Position numbers and translations under genes: made by a program. Positions 1 through 8,732 of a DNA stretch of 64,000 nt are shown one piece after another; position 1 is the stretch's first letter, and each line of letters opens with the position of its first letter. This DNA is from Paracoccus pantotrophus (GTDB taxonomy: Bacteria; Pseudomonadota; Alphaproteobacteria; Rhodobacterales; Rhodobacteraceae): contig NZ_CP044426.1 of NCBI RefSeq assembly GCF_008824185.1, positions 2,184,279 through 2,248,278 on the forward strand. The letters run 5' to 3'. The notes beneath the pieces were generated by a model. That model made no database searches and was not told where the DNA came from. It worked only from the letters and a program-made list of their open reading frames with translations.

Positions 1-98
1 AGATAAGGATGATGATGTTGTTGGGCCTGTGGATGACTGGAAATCCCGGCTCCGCCTTGACCTTCCCCAGACCGCGGCGCTTGGGGAAAAAAACACCG

Positions 99-114
99 TT
101 AACGATTTGTTAAC
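99..114. promoter_or_regulatory. CtrA-box (TTAA-N7-TTAAC)
   Basis: TTAA at 99-102, seven bases, then TTAAC at 110-114, matching the CtrA consensus TTAA-N7-TTAAC exactly. TTAA is seen only about seven times in the 64 kb, so a perfectly spaced pair is unlikely by chance. It lies about 40 bp from the exact DnaA box. In Caulobacter, CtrA bound at such sites represses origin firing. Whether that holds here is not shown. Confidence 0.6.
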
Positions 115-155
115 GAAAAATTCCATCACAAACAGCATGATAAGCAAAAACCACC

Positions 156-164
156 TGTGGATAA
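156..164 (-). promoter_or_regulatory. Exact DnaA box
   Basis: TTATCCACA reads exactly on the minus strand. It is followed within 20 bp by an A/T run (171-185) and by a one-mismatch box, TTTTCCACA, at 182-190. It anchors the oriC-like interpretation of 1-541. Confidence 0.6.
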
Positions 165-541
165 GTTTGTGAAAATTTTTCTTTTCCACAGCTTGTGGGT
201 GGTTTGCAGCCGGTTATGGACATGTGGAGAAGCCGGCTCCGTTCCTGCTCTGTCCCAAGCGGCGATCCGTAGACATGGAAAAGGCCGCGCGATCTCCACA
301 GATTCGACCTCCCGAGTCGCGGCCGTTTATCCCCAGGCTTATACCCGCGCTTGCTGGCGGCGTGGCAGCCGCTTCCGAATGACCCCTTTCGGGGCCTGCC
401 TGTCTCTGGAGGCGGGGCTCGGGGCTACGCAAAAGCGCCCGAGGTGCGTTTGCGTCATCCGGGCGTCGCATTTGGCGAATTGCGACCCGCCAAAGCGGTG
501 CAATGCTTTGCCAAGGACGCCCCTTGTGACGGAATCAAGCC

Positions 542-1780
542 ATGCTGAACACAGCCGAAATCCTGGACCAGCTCGCCAACCGGCGAAAGAACTTCTCGCT
601 CAGCCGCGACCTCTATTGCGACCAGGGCGTCTACCAGGCCGATCTGGAGAATCTCTGGTATCGCGAATGGGTGTTCGCCATCCCTTCCTGCGACATTCCC
701 AAGACCGGCAACCACGCCACCTTGCAGATCGGGCAGTATCCGGTGGTGATCGTGTGCGGCGCCGACGGCCAGATCCGTGCCTTCCACAACGTCTGCCGCC
801 ATCGCGGCCAGCGGCTGTGCCCCAAGCAGAACGGCAGCTCGCCCAAGCTGGTCTGTCCCTATCACCAATGGACCTACGACCTCGACGGCAAACTGCTGTT
901 CGCCCGCGACATGGGGCCGGATTTCGATGCCTCGAAATACAGCCTCAAGCCGGTCCATTGCCGGACCGAGGGCGGCATGGTGTTCATCTGCCTGGCCGAC
1001 AACCCGCCGGATTTCGAGCCGCTGGGCGGTTATCTGCGTGATTACGTCGGCGCCAGCGACCTCGCAAACGCCAAGGTCGCCTTCACCTCGACCATCGTCG
1101 AGAAGGGCAACTGGAAGCTGGTGATCGAGAACAACCGCGAATGCTACCATTGCGGCGGCAGCCATCCCTCGCTGTGCCGGACCTATTCCGACAACCCGCT
1201 GATGACGGTGATGGAGGGGCCCAACGCCGCCTCGCCCGAGATCCTGGCGCATTGGAACCGCTGCGACCAGGCCGGCCTGCCCGCGCGCTTCGTGAACGAG
1301 CCGGGGATGCAATGGCGCTTCGCCCGCGTGCCGCTGCTGAACAATGCCGAAAGCTTCACCATGTCCACCAAGGCGGCGGTGAACCGGCGCATGGGCACGA
1401 TCCCGTGGAACGACGCCGGCAGCCTGATGTTCTATCACTTCCCGTCCAGCTGGAACCACTTCCTGCCCGACCATGCCATCGTCTTCCGCCTGCTGCCGAT
1501 CTCGCCCACCGAGACCGAGGTGACCTCGAAATGGCTGGTCCACAAGGATGCGGTCGAGGGTGTCGACTACGACCTGCAGAAGCTGACCGAGGTCTGGCTG
1601 GCCACCAATGACGAGGACCGCCGCGTGGTCGAGGAGAACCAGAAGGGCATCCTGTCCCCGGCCTATGAGCCCGGCCCCTATTCGCCCCACCAGGAAGAGG
1701 GCGTGATCCATTTCGTCGACTGGTATGTGCGGCAGATGCTGGATCGCCTGTCGCCGCGTCCGGCCATGGCGGCGGAATAA
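542..1780 (+). CDS. gbcA: Rieske aromatic-ring-hydroxylating-type monooxygenase, GbcA-like alpha subunit
   Basis: Protein of 412 aa of the Rieske non-haem iron oxygenase family. The Rieske [2Fe-2S] ligands are visible as C85-x-H87 and C105-x2-H108. The mononuclear iron site is the ECYHC motif with H203 and H208. The NxxECYHC form is typical of GbcA and related N-demethylases of glycine betaine, stachydrine or carnitine rather than of aromatic dioxygenases. The expected reaction is oxidative removal of an N-methyl group as formaldehyde. The stop codon shares one base with the start of the reductase (TAATG), so the two are translationally coupled. No strong Shine-Dalgarno precedes the ATG. The substrate cannot be fixed from sequence; glycine betaine is the best guess. 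Confidence 0.8.
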   Translation: MLNTAEILDQLANRRKNFSLSRDLYCDQGVYQADLENLWYREWVFAIPSCDIPKTGNHATLQIGQYPVVIVCGADGQIRAFHNVCRHRGQRLCPKQNGSSPKLVCPYHQWTYDLDGKLLFARDMGPDFDASKYSLKPVHCRTEGGMVFICLADNPPDFEPLGGYLRDYVGASDLANAKVAFTSTIVEKGNWKLVIENNRECYHCGGSHPSLCRTYSDNPLMTVMEGPNAASPEILAHWNRCDQAGLPARFVNEPGMQWRFARVPLLNNAESFTMSTKAAVNRRMGTIPWNDAGSLMFYHFPSSWNHFLPDHAIVFRLLPISPTETEVTSKWLVHKDAVEGVDYDLQKLTEVWLATNDEDRRVVEENQKGILSPAYEPGPYSPHQEEGVIHFVDWYVRQMLDRLSPRPAMAAE

Positions 1781-2856
1781 TGGCGGTCTTGGTCAAGGCA
1801 TTCGGCGACAAGCCGTGGAAGGACGACGAGCCGCTGGAATGCGTGATGGTGGTGCCCGAGACCTCGGACACCGCCACCTTTACCTTCCGCGCGCCTTCGG
1901 GGGCCTGGTTCGATTATCAGCCCGGCCAGTTCGTCACCCTGGACCTGCCGGTTCCGGGCGGCAACGTGCAGCGCACCTATACGATCAGCTCCAGCCCGTC
2001 GCGGCCGCTGTCCATCTCGGTCACGGTCAAGGCGCAGCCGGGCAGCGTCGGCGGGCGCTGGATGATCGACCACCTGCGGCCGGGCATGCGGCTCAAGGCC
2101 TTCGGGCCGGCGGGGATTTTTTCCTTCGTCCGGCACGAGGCGCCGAAATACCTGTTCATCTCGGCCGGTTCGGGCATCACCCCGGTAATGTCGATGACCA
2201 CCTGGGCCTGGGATTCGGGAGAGATGCCGGACATCGTCTTCGTCCATGCCGCGTGCAGCCCTAGCGAGATCATCTTCCGCCAGCGGCTGGAAGGCATGGC
2301 CGACCGGGTGCCGGGGCTGCAATTGCGCTTCACGGTCGAGGACTCCGACCCGTTCCGCACCTGGCACGGCTATCGCGGCCGGCTGAACCAGATCATGCTG
2401 GGCCTGATGGCCCCGGACTACCTTGAGCGCGAGGTGTTCTGCTGCGGGCCCGAGCCCTTCATGCAGGCGGTGCGCGACATGCTGATCGCGCTGGGCTTCG
2501 ACATGGACCATTATCACCAGGAAAGCTTCGGCGCCCCGATCCGCACCGAGGCCGAGGCCCCGGTGCTGGACGACGTGGTCCCGGACGAGGACAGCGCCGC
2601 CCAGATCACCTTCGAAAGTTCGGGCGTGGTGGCGAAATGCAACGAGACCGACACGGTGCTGGCGGTGGCCAAGGCCAATGGGCTGAACATCCCTTCGGGC
2701 TGCACCTTCGGCCTGTGCGGCACCTGCAAGATTCGCAAGACCGCCGGCGAAGTGCATATGGTCCATAACGGCGGCATCACCGACGAGGATATCGAGGAGG
2801 GCTATATCCTGGCCTGCTGCTCGCATCCGATCGGGGCGGTCTCGGTCGAGGTCTGA
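1780..2856 (+). CDS. gbcB: Hybrid ferredoxin reductase (FAD, NAD and 2Fe-2S domains), GbcB-like
   Basis: Protein of 358 aa that passes electrons from NAD(P)H to the Rieske oxygenase. The N-terminal FAD domain has an RTYT flavin motif. The central pyridine-nucleotide domain has GSGITP. The C-terminal plant-type ferredoxin domain carries C-x4-C-x2-C (CTFGLCGTC) with the fourth ligand in ACCSHP. This FAD-NAD-Fd order is that of GbcB and similar class IA-like reductases. Its ATG overlaps the stop codon of gbcA by one base, which supports a two-gene operon. A GC-rich hairpin follows the stop. The role is inferred from domain order and pairing with gbcA. Confidence 0.8.
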   Translation: MAVLVKAFGDKPWKDDEPLECVMVVPETSDTATFTFRAPSGAWFDYQPGQFVTLDLPVPGGNVQRTYTISSSPSRPLSISVTVKAQPGSVGGRWMIDHLRPGMRLKAFGPAGIFSFVRHEAPKYLFISAGSGITPVMSMTTWAWDSGEMPDIVFVHAACSPSEIIFRQRLEGMADRVPGLQLRFTVEDSDPFRTWHGYRGRLNQIMLGLMAPDYLEREVFCCGPEPFMQAVRDMLIALGFDMDHYHQESFGAPIRTEAEAPVLDDVVPDEDSAAQITFESSGVVAKCNETDTVLAVAKANGLNIPSGCTFGLCGTCKIRKTAGEVHMVHNGGITDEDIEEGYILACCSHPIGAVSVEV

Positions 2857-2880
2857 CCGGCACCACGGTCACAGCATGGC

Positions 2881-2933
2881 AAAAACCCCCGGTTTTTCTG
2901 GGAAAAGGGGCGGGCCGAAAGGTTCCGCCCCTT
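2881..2933 (+). terminator. Terminator region after gbcAB
   Basis: Two stem-loops follow the gbcB stop. The first has arms of 7 bp (2881-2887 with 2891-2897, three-base loop). The second has a perfect 9-bp stem (2905-2913 with 2925-2933). No long U-tract follows the second stem, so efficiency is uncertain. The position between gbcB and a new promoter supports termination here. Confidence 0.55.
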
Positions 2934-2945
2934 GTCCTGCCGCGC

Positions 2946-2983
2946 TTGACAGAACTACCATACCGGGTGATCCTGACCCGGTA
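2946..2983 (+). promoter_or_regulatory. Putative fdh promoter with overlapping palindromic operator
   Basis: A perfect -35 hexamer TTGACA lies at 2946-2951. Where the -10 should be there is a perfect inverted repeat: TACCGGGT at 2961-2968 and ACCCGGTA at 2976-2983, separated by 7 bases. A dyad covering the -10 suggests a repressor operator, or an activator site for an alternative promoter. The regulator is unknown. The -10 itself is poor (GATCCT at 2969-2974). Confidence 0.5.
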
Positions 2984-3015
2984 CCTATCTCTACGACAGG
3001 CAAAAGGAGGGCACG

Positions 3016-6000
3016 ATGAATATCGACCTCTCGCGGCGCGGTTTCCTGAAACTGGCGGGTGCGGGTGTCGCGGCGACATCGCTGGGGGCCATGGGCTTCG
3101 GCGGGGCGGAGGCGGCGGAACAGGCGCATGTGCGTGCCTTCAAGCTGGCCTCGACGACCGAGACGCGCAATACCTGCCCCTATTGCTCGGTCGCCTGCGG
3201 CGTCATCATCTATTCCGACGGCGACCTGAAGGCCGGCGAAGAGGCCAGGGTCGTCCATATCGAGGGCGATGCCGACCATCCGACCAATCGCGGCACGCTT
3301 TGCCCGAAAGGCGCGGCGCTCAAGGACTTCGTCAATGCCGAGACGCGCCTGACCACGCCGCGCATCCGCCGGCCCGGCGCGGCCAGCTTCGAGGAGATCT
3401 CCTGGGAAGAGGCGCTGGACAAGATCGCCCGCGCGCTCAAGGATGACCGCGATGCCAACATGGTGCTGACCAACGACGACGGCGTGCCCGTCAACCGCTG
3501 GACCACCACCGGCTACCTGGCGGCCTCGGCCACCACCAATGAAACCGCATGGCTGACCTACAAGGTGGTCAGATCCATGGGGATCGTCGGATTCGACAAC
3601 CAGGCGCGCGTCTGACACGGCCCCACGGTGTCCAGTTTGGGCCCGACATTTGGCCGTGGAGCGATGACCAACTCCTGGACCGACATCAAGAATACCGACC
3701 TCGTGGTCGTCATGGGCGGCAATGCCGCCGAAGCCCATCCCTGCGGATTCAAATGGGTGACCGAAGCCAAGGCCACGCGCGGCGCCCGGCTGATCGTGGT
3801 GGACCCGCGCTTTACCCGCACCGCCTCGGTGGCCGATTACTATGCGCCGATCCGGCCCGGCTCGGACATTGCCTTCCTGATGGGCCTGATCAACTGGTTG
3901 ATCCAGAACGACAAGGTGCAATGGGATTACGTCCGCAACTTCACCAATGCCGCCTGGCTGGTGAAGGACGAGTTCGGCTGGAGCAACGGGCTGTTCACCG
4001 GCTACGACCCGGAAAAGCGCGACTATGACAAGTCGGGCTGGGACTATGTCATCGGCGAGGACGGCTTTGCCACCGTGGACATGACGCTGGAGCATCCGCG
4101 CTGCGTCTGGAACCTGCTCAAGGAACATGTCTCGCGCTATACGCCGGAACTGGTCGAACAGGTCTGCGGCACGCCCAGGGACCGCTTCCTCAAGATCGCC
4201 GAGATGATCGGCGAGTGCTCGGCGCCCGACAAGACCATGACCTCGATGTATGCGCTGGGCTGGACCCAGCACGCCAAGGGTTCGCAGAACATCCGCGGCA
4301 TGGCGATGCTGCAGCTGATCCTGGGCAATATCGGCGTCCGGGGCGGCGGGATGAACGCGCTGCGCGGCCATTCCAACATCCAGGGCCTGACCGATATCGG
4401 GCTGATGTCGAACCTGATTCCCGGCTACCTGAACATCCCGACCGAGAAAGAGCCGGACTGGCAGACCTACATGTCCAGCCGCAGCTTCACGCCGCTGCGG
4501 CCGGGCCAGACCAGCTATTGGCAGAACTATCCCAAGTTCATGGTCAGCTTCATGAAGGCGATGTGGGGCGACGCCGCCACGGCCGAGAACGACTGGGCCT
4601 ATCACTACCTGCCCAAGCTGGACGTGCCGACCTATGACATCCTGCGCATGTTCGAGCTGATGGATGCCGGCCGGGTCAACATCTATTTCTGCCAGGGCTT
4701 CAACCCGCTGCTGTCCTTCCCGAACCGGGGCAAGGTCACGGCGGCGCTCAGCAAGCTGAAGCTCCTGGTGGTCATGGACCCGCTGGCGACCGAGACGGCG
4801 CATTTCTGGGAAAACCACGGCGAACATAACGACGTGGACACCGCCTCGATCCAGACCGAGGTGCTGGAACTGCCCTCGTCCTGCTTTGCCGAGGATGATG
4901 GCGCGCTGGTCAATTCCGGCCGCTGGCTGCAATGGCACTGGTCGGCGGCGACGCCGCCCGGCCAGGCCAGGCATGACACCTGGATCATGGCGCAGATCTT
5001 CCTGCGCGTGAAAAAGCTCTACCAGGAGGAAGGCGGCGTCTTCCCCGACCCGATCCTGAACCTGACCTGGGACTATGCCGACCCCGACGAGCCCTCGCCC
5101 GAGGAACTGGCCAAGGAGCTGAACGGCCGGGCGCTGGAGGATGTCTACGACACCGCCGACCCGACGAAACTGCTGACCGCCAAGGGCAAGCAATTGCTGA
5201 ATTTCAGCCAGTATCGTGACGACGGCACGACCATGGGCGCCTGCTGGATCTATTCCGGCTGCTGGAACGAGGACGGCAACAACATGGCGCGACGGGACAA
5301 TATCGACCCCGATGAGACCGGCGCCTATCCGAACTGGGCCTTTTCCTGGCCGCTGAACCGGCGGATCCTTTACAATCGCGCCTCTGCCGACATGCAGGGC
5401 CGGCCCTGGGATCCCTCGCGCAAGCTGCTGGAATGGGACGGCGAGAAATGGACCGGCTACGACGTGCCCGACATCGCGCCCACGGCCAGGCCCGGCGATG
5501 TCGGTCCCTTCATCATGAACCCCGAAGGCGTTTCGCGCCTGTTCACGCGGGGCTTGATGCGCGACGGTCCCTTCCCGACGCATATGGAGCCGTTCGAGTC
5601 GCCCCTGGCCAACGTGTTCAACCCGCAGATGCGCGGCAACCCGGTGGCACGGGTCTTTGCCAGCGATGCCGAGCAATTCGCCACCAGCGAGGAGTTCCCG
5701 ATCGCGGCGACCTCGTATCGCCTGACCGAGCATTTCCACTACTGGACCAAGCACAACCGCATCAACGCTGCCCTGCAGCCCGAGTTCTTCGTCGAGATCA
5801 GCGAAGAGCTGGCCGCCGAAAAGGGCATCCGGCGCGGCGGCTGGGTGCGGGTCTGGTCCAAGCGGGGCGAGGTCAGGGCCAAGGCCCTGGTGACGGGACG
5901 GCTGAAGCCGATGCAATGCGGCGACAAGCTGGTGCATGTCATCGGCATCCCGCTGCACTGGGGCTTCATGGGCGCGGCGCGCAAGGGGTTCGGGCCGAAC

Positions 6001-6099
6001 AGCCTGACGCCCTTTGTCGGCGATGCCAATGTGGAAACGCCTGAATTCAAGGCGTTCCTGGTCAATATCGAACCCGCGACAGGGGAGGCGGTGTCATGA
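3016..6099 (+). CDS. fdhA: Formate dehydrogenase major subunit, selenocysteine-containing (FdnG/FdoG type), with in-frame UGA at codon 200
   Basis: Catalytic molybdopterin subunit of a membrane-bound, periplasm-facing formate dehydrogenase (formate to CO2), 1027 aa if the UGA at 3613-3615 is read as selenocysteine. E. coli FdnG is 1015 aa with Sec196. The UGA is flanked by RV-U-HGPTV and then PTFGRGAMTN, matching the family around its Sec. Reading continues in frame after it for 827 codons, so this is not a broken gene. The N-terminus has a Tat signal (SRRGFLK, R7-R8) and the [4Fe-4S] ligands C54, C57, C61 and C96. AAGGAGG (3004-3010) sits five bases before the ATG. The stop overlaps fdhB (ATGA). 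Standard gene callers will split it at the UGA. Confidence 0.95.
3613..3658 (+). promoter_or_regulatory. SECIS element and UGA selenocysteine codon of fdhA
   Basis: The UGA (3613-3615) is followed at once by a hairpin. A perfect 7-bp basal stem pairs 3616-3622 with 3652-3658. An apical stem pairs 3630-3633 with 3639-3642 and closes an AGUUU loop. The spacing and the G/U-containing apical loop resemble the E. coli fdhF and fdnG SECIS elements bound by SelB. The hairpin lies within the coding sequence, as is usual in bacteria. Confidence 0.9.
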
Positions 6100-7094
6100 C
6101 GACCGATCCGAACCTCGACAGCCCGCGCACCGCGGTCTCGAACCCGCCGGTGCAGCCGATGCAGGCCAACCTGGGGCCGGGCGATGTCGTCCGCGCCTCG
6201 GCCATGCCCGACCTGCCGCCGCCGACGCGCGAACTGACGCCGGTGGCCAAGCTGATCGACGTATCGAAATGCATCGGCTGCAAGGCCTGCCAGTCGGCCT
6301 GCGCCGAATGGAACGACACCTATCCCGAGATCGAGGAAAATGTCGGCCTTTACGAAAATCCGCACGACCTGACGCCCGACATGTTCACCCTGATGCGGTT
6401 CTCGGAATACGAGAACCCGCAGACCGGCGATTTCGAATGGCTGATCCGCAAGGACGGCTGCATGCATTGCGCCGATCCGGGCTGCCTCAAGGCCTGCCCG
6501 GCCCCCGGCGCCATCGTGCAATATTCGAACGGCATCGTGGATTTCATCCACGAGAATTGCATCGGCTGCGGCTATTGCGTGACCGGCTGTCCCTTCGACA
6601 TCCCGCGCATCAGCCAGAAAACCCATGTCAGCTACAAATGCACGCTGTGTTCGGACCGGGTGGCGGTGGGCCAGGGGCCGGCCTGCGCCAAGGCCTGCCC
6701 GACCCAGGCCATCGTCTTCGGCACCAAGGAGGACATGCTGGCCCATGCCGAGGCCCGCGTCGACGACTTGAAGTCGCGCGGCTACGACAATGCCGGCATC
6801 TACGACCCGCAAGGGGTGGGCGGCACGCATGTCTTCTATGTGTTGCACCATGCCGACCAGCCCTCGCTTTATTCCGACCTGCCAGAGCAGCCACGCATCT
6901 CGCCCGTGGTCGAGGGCTGGAAGGGCGTGACCAAGACGCTGGGCCTGGCCGCCATCGGCGCGGCGGCCGTCGGCTCGGTCCTGCACGGGCTGATGACGCG
7001 CGCCAACAAGGTCTCGGCCGAGGATGAGGTCCATGCCGAGGAACTGGTCTCGGGGCGCGAGCCCCCGATCCCGCCGGAAAGAGAGGTGCTGTGA
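6096..7094 (+). CDS. fdhB: Formate dehydrogenase iron-sulfur beta subunit
   Basis: Electron-transfer subunit of 332 aa (E. coli FdnH is 294 aa). It carries four [4Fe-4S] ferredoxin-type sites: the CIGCKAC...C cluster near residue 55, CMHC with CLKAC, CIGCGYC with CPFDIP, and CTLC with CAKACPT. A single hydrophobic helix near the C-terminus (about residues 278-300) anchors it in the membrane facing the gamma subunit. It should pass electrons from the molybdenum site to haem b. The ATG overlaps the fdhA stop (ATGA) and its stop overlaps the next start (TGATG), showing tight coupling. The N-terminal extension of about 35 residues is longer than in E. coli. Confidence 0.93.
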   Translation: MTTDPNLDSPRTAVSNPPVQPMQANLGPGDVVRASAMPDLPPPTRELTPVAKLIDVSKCIGCKACQSACAEWNDTYPEIEENVGLYENPHDLTPDMFTLMRFSEYENPQTGDFEWLIRKDGCMHCADPGCLKACPAPGAIVQYSNGIVDFIHENCIGCGYCVTGCPFDIPRISQKTHVSYKCTLCSDRVAVGQGPACAKACPTQAIVFGTKEDMLAHAEARVDDLKSRGYDNAGIYDPQGVGGTHVFYVLHHADQPSLYSDLPEQPRISPVVEGWKGVTKTLGLAAIGAAAVGSVLHGLMTRANKVSAEDEVHAEELVSGREPPIPPEREVL

Positions 7095-7780
7095 TGGCCA
7101 AGCGCATGTTCTCGGCCCCGGGCGACCATATCGAAAGCCGCCGTCCGGTTACGGTCAGCCGCTATCGCGGCATCACGCGGCTGAACCACTGGGTGACGGC
7201 GGCCAGCCTGATCGTGCTGCTGCTTTCGGGGCTGGCGCTGTTTCACCCCTCGCTCTACTTCCTGACCGGGCTGTTCGGCGGCGGGCAGATGACGCGCTGG
7301 CTGCATCCTTTCGTGGGCATCCTGCTGTTCTTCAGCTTCCTTTTGCTGTTTTTGCAGATGTGGCGGCTGAACCTGCCCCGGCCCGAGGACCGCACCTGGG
7401 TCAGCCATATCGGCGAGGTCGTCCGCGGCGAAGAGGAAAAGCTGCCCGAGCTGGGCAAATACAATGCCGGGCAGAAATTCGTCTTCTGGGCCATGTCGGT
7501 GCTGATCGTGGTGCTGATCGTATCGGGGGTGATGATCTGGCAGGAATATTTCCCGCATCTGGTCTCGATCCCGGTGCGGCGCTGGGCAGTGCTGATCCAT
7601 GCGGTGGCGGCGGTGGCGATCATCCTGACCTTCATCCTGCATGTCTATGCGGCGATCTGGACCCGCGGCACCATCCGCGCCATGACCCGCGGCACCGTGA
7701 CCGGCGGCTGGGCCTGGCGGCACCATCGCAAATGGTTGCGCGAACTGGCTGGACGCGAGGGCGGCGGCCCGGCAGAGTAG
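7094..7780 (+). CDS. fdhC: Formate dehydrogenase cytochrome b556 gamma subunit
   Basis: Integral membrane subunit of 228 aa, FdnI/FdoI type. Four membrane helices are visible (about residues 32-50, 66-87, 122-142 and 157-180). Histidines in RLNHW, WLHPF, LIHAV and LHVYAAIW are the expected haem b ligands. It takes electrons from FdhB and reduces quinone. The ATG at 7094 overlaps the fdhB stop (TGATG). A GTG three bases upstream in the same frame is an alternative start. Confidence 0.92.
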   Translation: MAKRMFSAPGDHIESRRPVTVSRYRGITRLNHWVTAASLIVLLLSGLALFHPSLYFLTGLFGGGQMTRWLHPFVGILLFFSFLLLFLQMWRLNLPRPEDRTWVSHIGEVVRGEEEKLPELGKYNAGQKFVFWAMSVLIVVLIVSGVMIWQEYFPHLVSIPVRRWAVLIHAVAAVAIILTFILHVYAAIWTRGTIRAMTRGTVTGGWAWRHHRKWLRELAGREGGGPAE

Positions 7781-7804
7781 GCGCAAGCGACCCGAAAGGA
7801 AGCC

Positions 7805-8713
7805 ATGTCCACCGCCCTGAAGCCTGATCCCTCGATGATCGGCGGCGTCGCCAAGGTTCCCCTGGCGCGCCTGCCCGAACCCGCGGCGCTGTTCTCGACC
7901 CGCGCCGAGCGGTTCGATTTCCTGGCCGGGCACAGCCCGAACCTTGCGCCCTACCTGCGCTTCCTGGCCGGGATCTGCCGGGCGCAGGCCGATCTGGCCC
8001 GCGAACTGCCCCAGCCCGAGCCGCTGTCGCCCGAGCGGATCGACCTGGCCCGCGCCAGCCGCATGCCGCCGCTTGATCGCAACGCCATGCGCGACGGGCT
8101 GGCACAGGCGCTGCCGCTGCTGCTCGGGCGGCTGGCGGCGCTGGACATGCCCGAGCCGGCGCGGCTGGCGCTGGCGGCCTTGCAGGCGGCCGAGCCTGCG
8201 GATCTGGACTGGGTCATGGGCAATGTGCTGGCCGACACCATCCCCGAGGCCAGCGTGGCCCCGCATCTGTTCGCCGCCGCCGCCTTGCAGGTCCATGCCG
8301 CGATGCGGGCGGCGATACTGGACGCGGCGCAACTGGTGCCGATCCGCACCGGCATCTGCCCGGCCTGCGGCGGCCGCCCGGCGACCAGCATCGTGACCGA
8401 AAGCATCGGCGCCGAGGGCGCGCGCTATTGTTCCTGCGCCACCTGCCAGACGCTGTGGAACGAGGTGCGGGTGAAATGCCTCTGCTGCGGCTCGACCAAG
8501 GGCATTTCCTATCGCTCGGTCGAGACTGGCGAGGCCACGGTCAAGGCCGAGGTCTGCCGCGAATGCGACCGCTGGGTCAAGATCCTGTATCAGAACCGCA
8601 ATCCCTCGCTTGAGCCCATCGCCGACGATGTGGCGAGCCTCGGCCTGGACCTGATGATGCGGGACACCGAATGGAAGCGGGGCGGCTTCAACCCCTTCCT
8701 GGCCGGCTATTGA
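7805..8713 (+). CDS. fdhE: Formate dehydrogenase accessory protein FdhE
   Basis: Cytoplasmic maturation protein of 302 aa, close to E. coli FdhE (309 aa). The C-terminal half contains the rubredoxin-like metal site, with CxxC pairs in CPACGG, CATC, CLCC and CREC. FdhE proteins bind the catalytic subunit of Tat-exported respiratory formate dehydrogenases before export. It lies 24 bp after fdhC on the same strand and precedes selB, so it is probably in the same transcript. AAGGAAG lies just upstream of the ATG. Confidence 0.92.
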   Translation: MSTALKPDPSMIGGVAKVPLARLPEPAALFSTRAERFDFLAGHSPNLAPYLRFLAGICRAQADLARELPQPEPLSPERIDLARASRMPPLDRNAMRDGLAQALPLLLGRLAALDMPEPARLALAALQAAEPADLDWVMGNVLADTIPEASVAPHLFAAAALQVHAAMRAAILDAAQLVPIRTGICPACGGRPATSIVTESIGAEGARYCSCATCQTLWNEVRVKCLCCGSTKGISYRSVETGEATVKAEVCRECDRWVKILYQNRNPSLEPIADDVASLGLDLMMRDTEWKRGGFNPFLAGY

Positions 8714-8732
8714 CGGCGGCTCGGCGCGGGCG

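Larger units (their letters stand above)
1..541. other. Gene-free region, candidate replication origin (oriC-like)
   Basis: This is the only stretch over 300 bp without a convincing gene. Bases about 85-190 are AT-rich, unlike the rest of the window. There is one exact DnaA box (TTATCCACA on the minus strand, 156-164) and one-mismatch versions at 28-36, 182-190, 223-231 and 328-336. A perfect TTAA-N7-TTAA CtrA box lies at 99-113. AT-rich DNA with clustered DnaA boxes and a CtrA site resembles alphaproteobacterial origins such as Caulobacter's. The leuS-lptE-holA, dnaQ and secB blocks in this window are usually near the origin in Rhodobacterales. Origin function is an inference. It could instead be a long regulated leader of the downstream operon. 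Open frames in it have no recognisable protein similarity. Confidence 0.5.

Noticed and set aside
157..1041. 294-codon frame starting in the origin-like region
   Set aside because: It runs out of frame through gbcA, its composition is shadow-like, and its start region is AT-rich regulatory DNA.
3016..3615. fdhA as a truncated pseudogene ending at the TGA
   Set aside because: The SECIS hairpin, flanking conservation, and neighbouring selB and selC show that it is a selenocysteine codon.
2869..5958. 1029-codon minus-strand frame opposite fdhA
   Set aside because: It is a GC-driven shadow. The plus strand encodes a recognisable selenoenzyme over the whole span.
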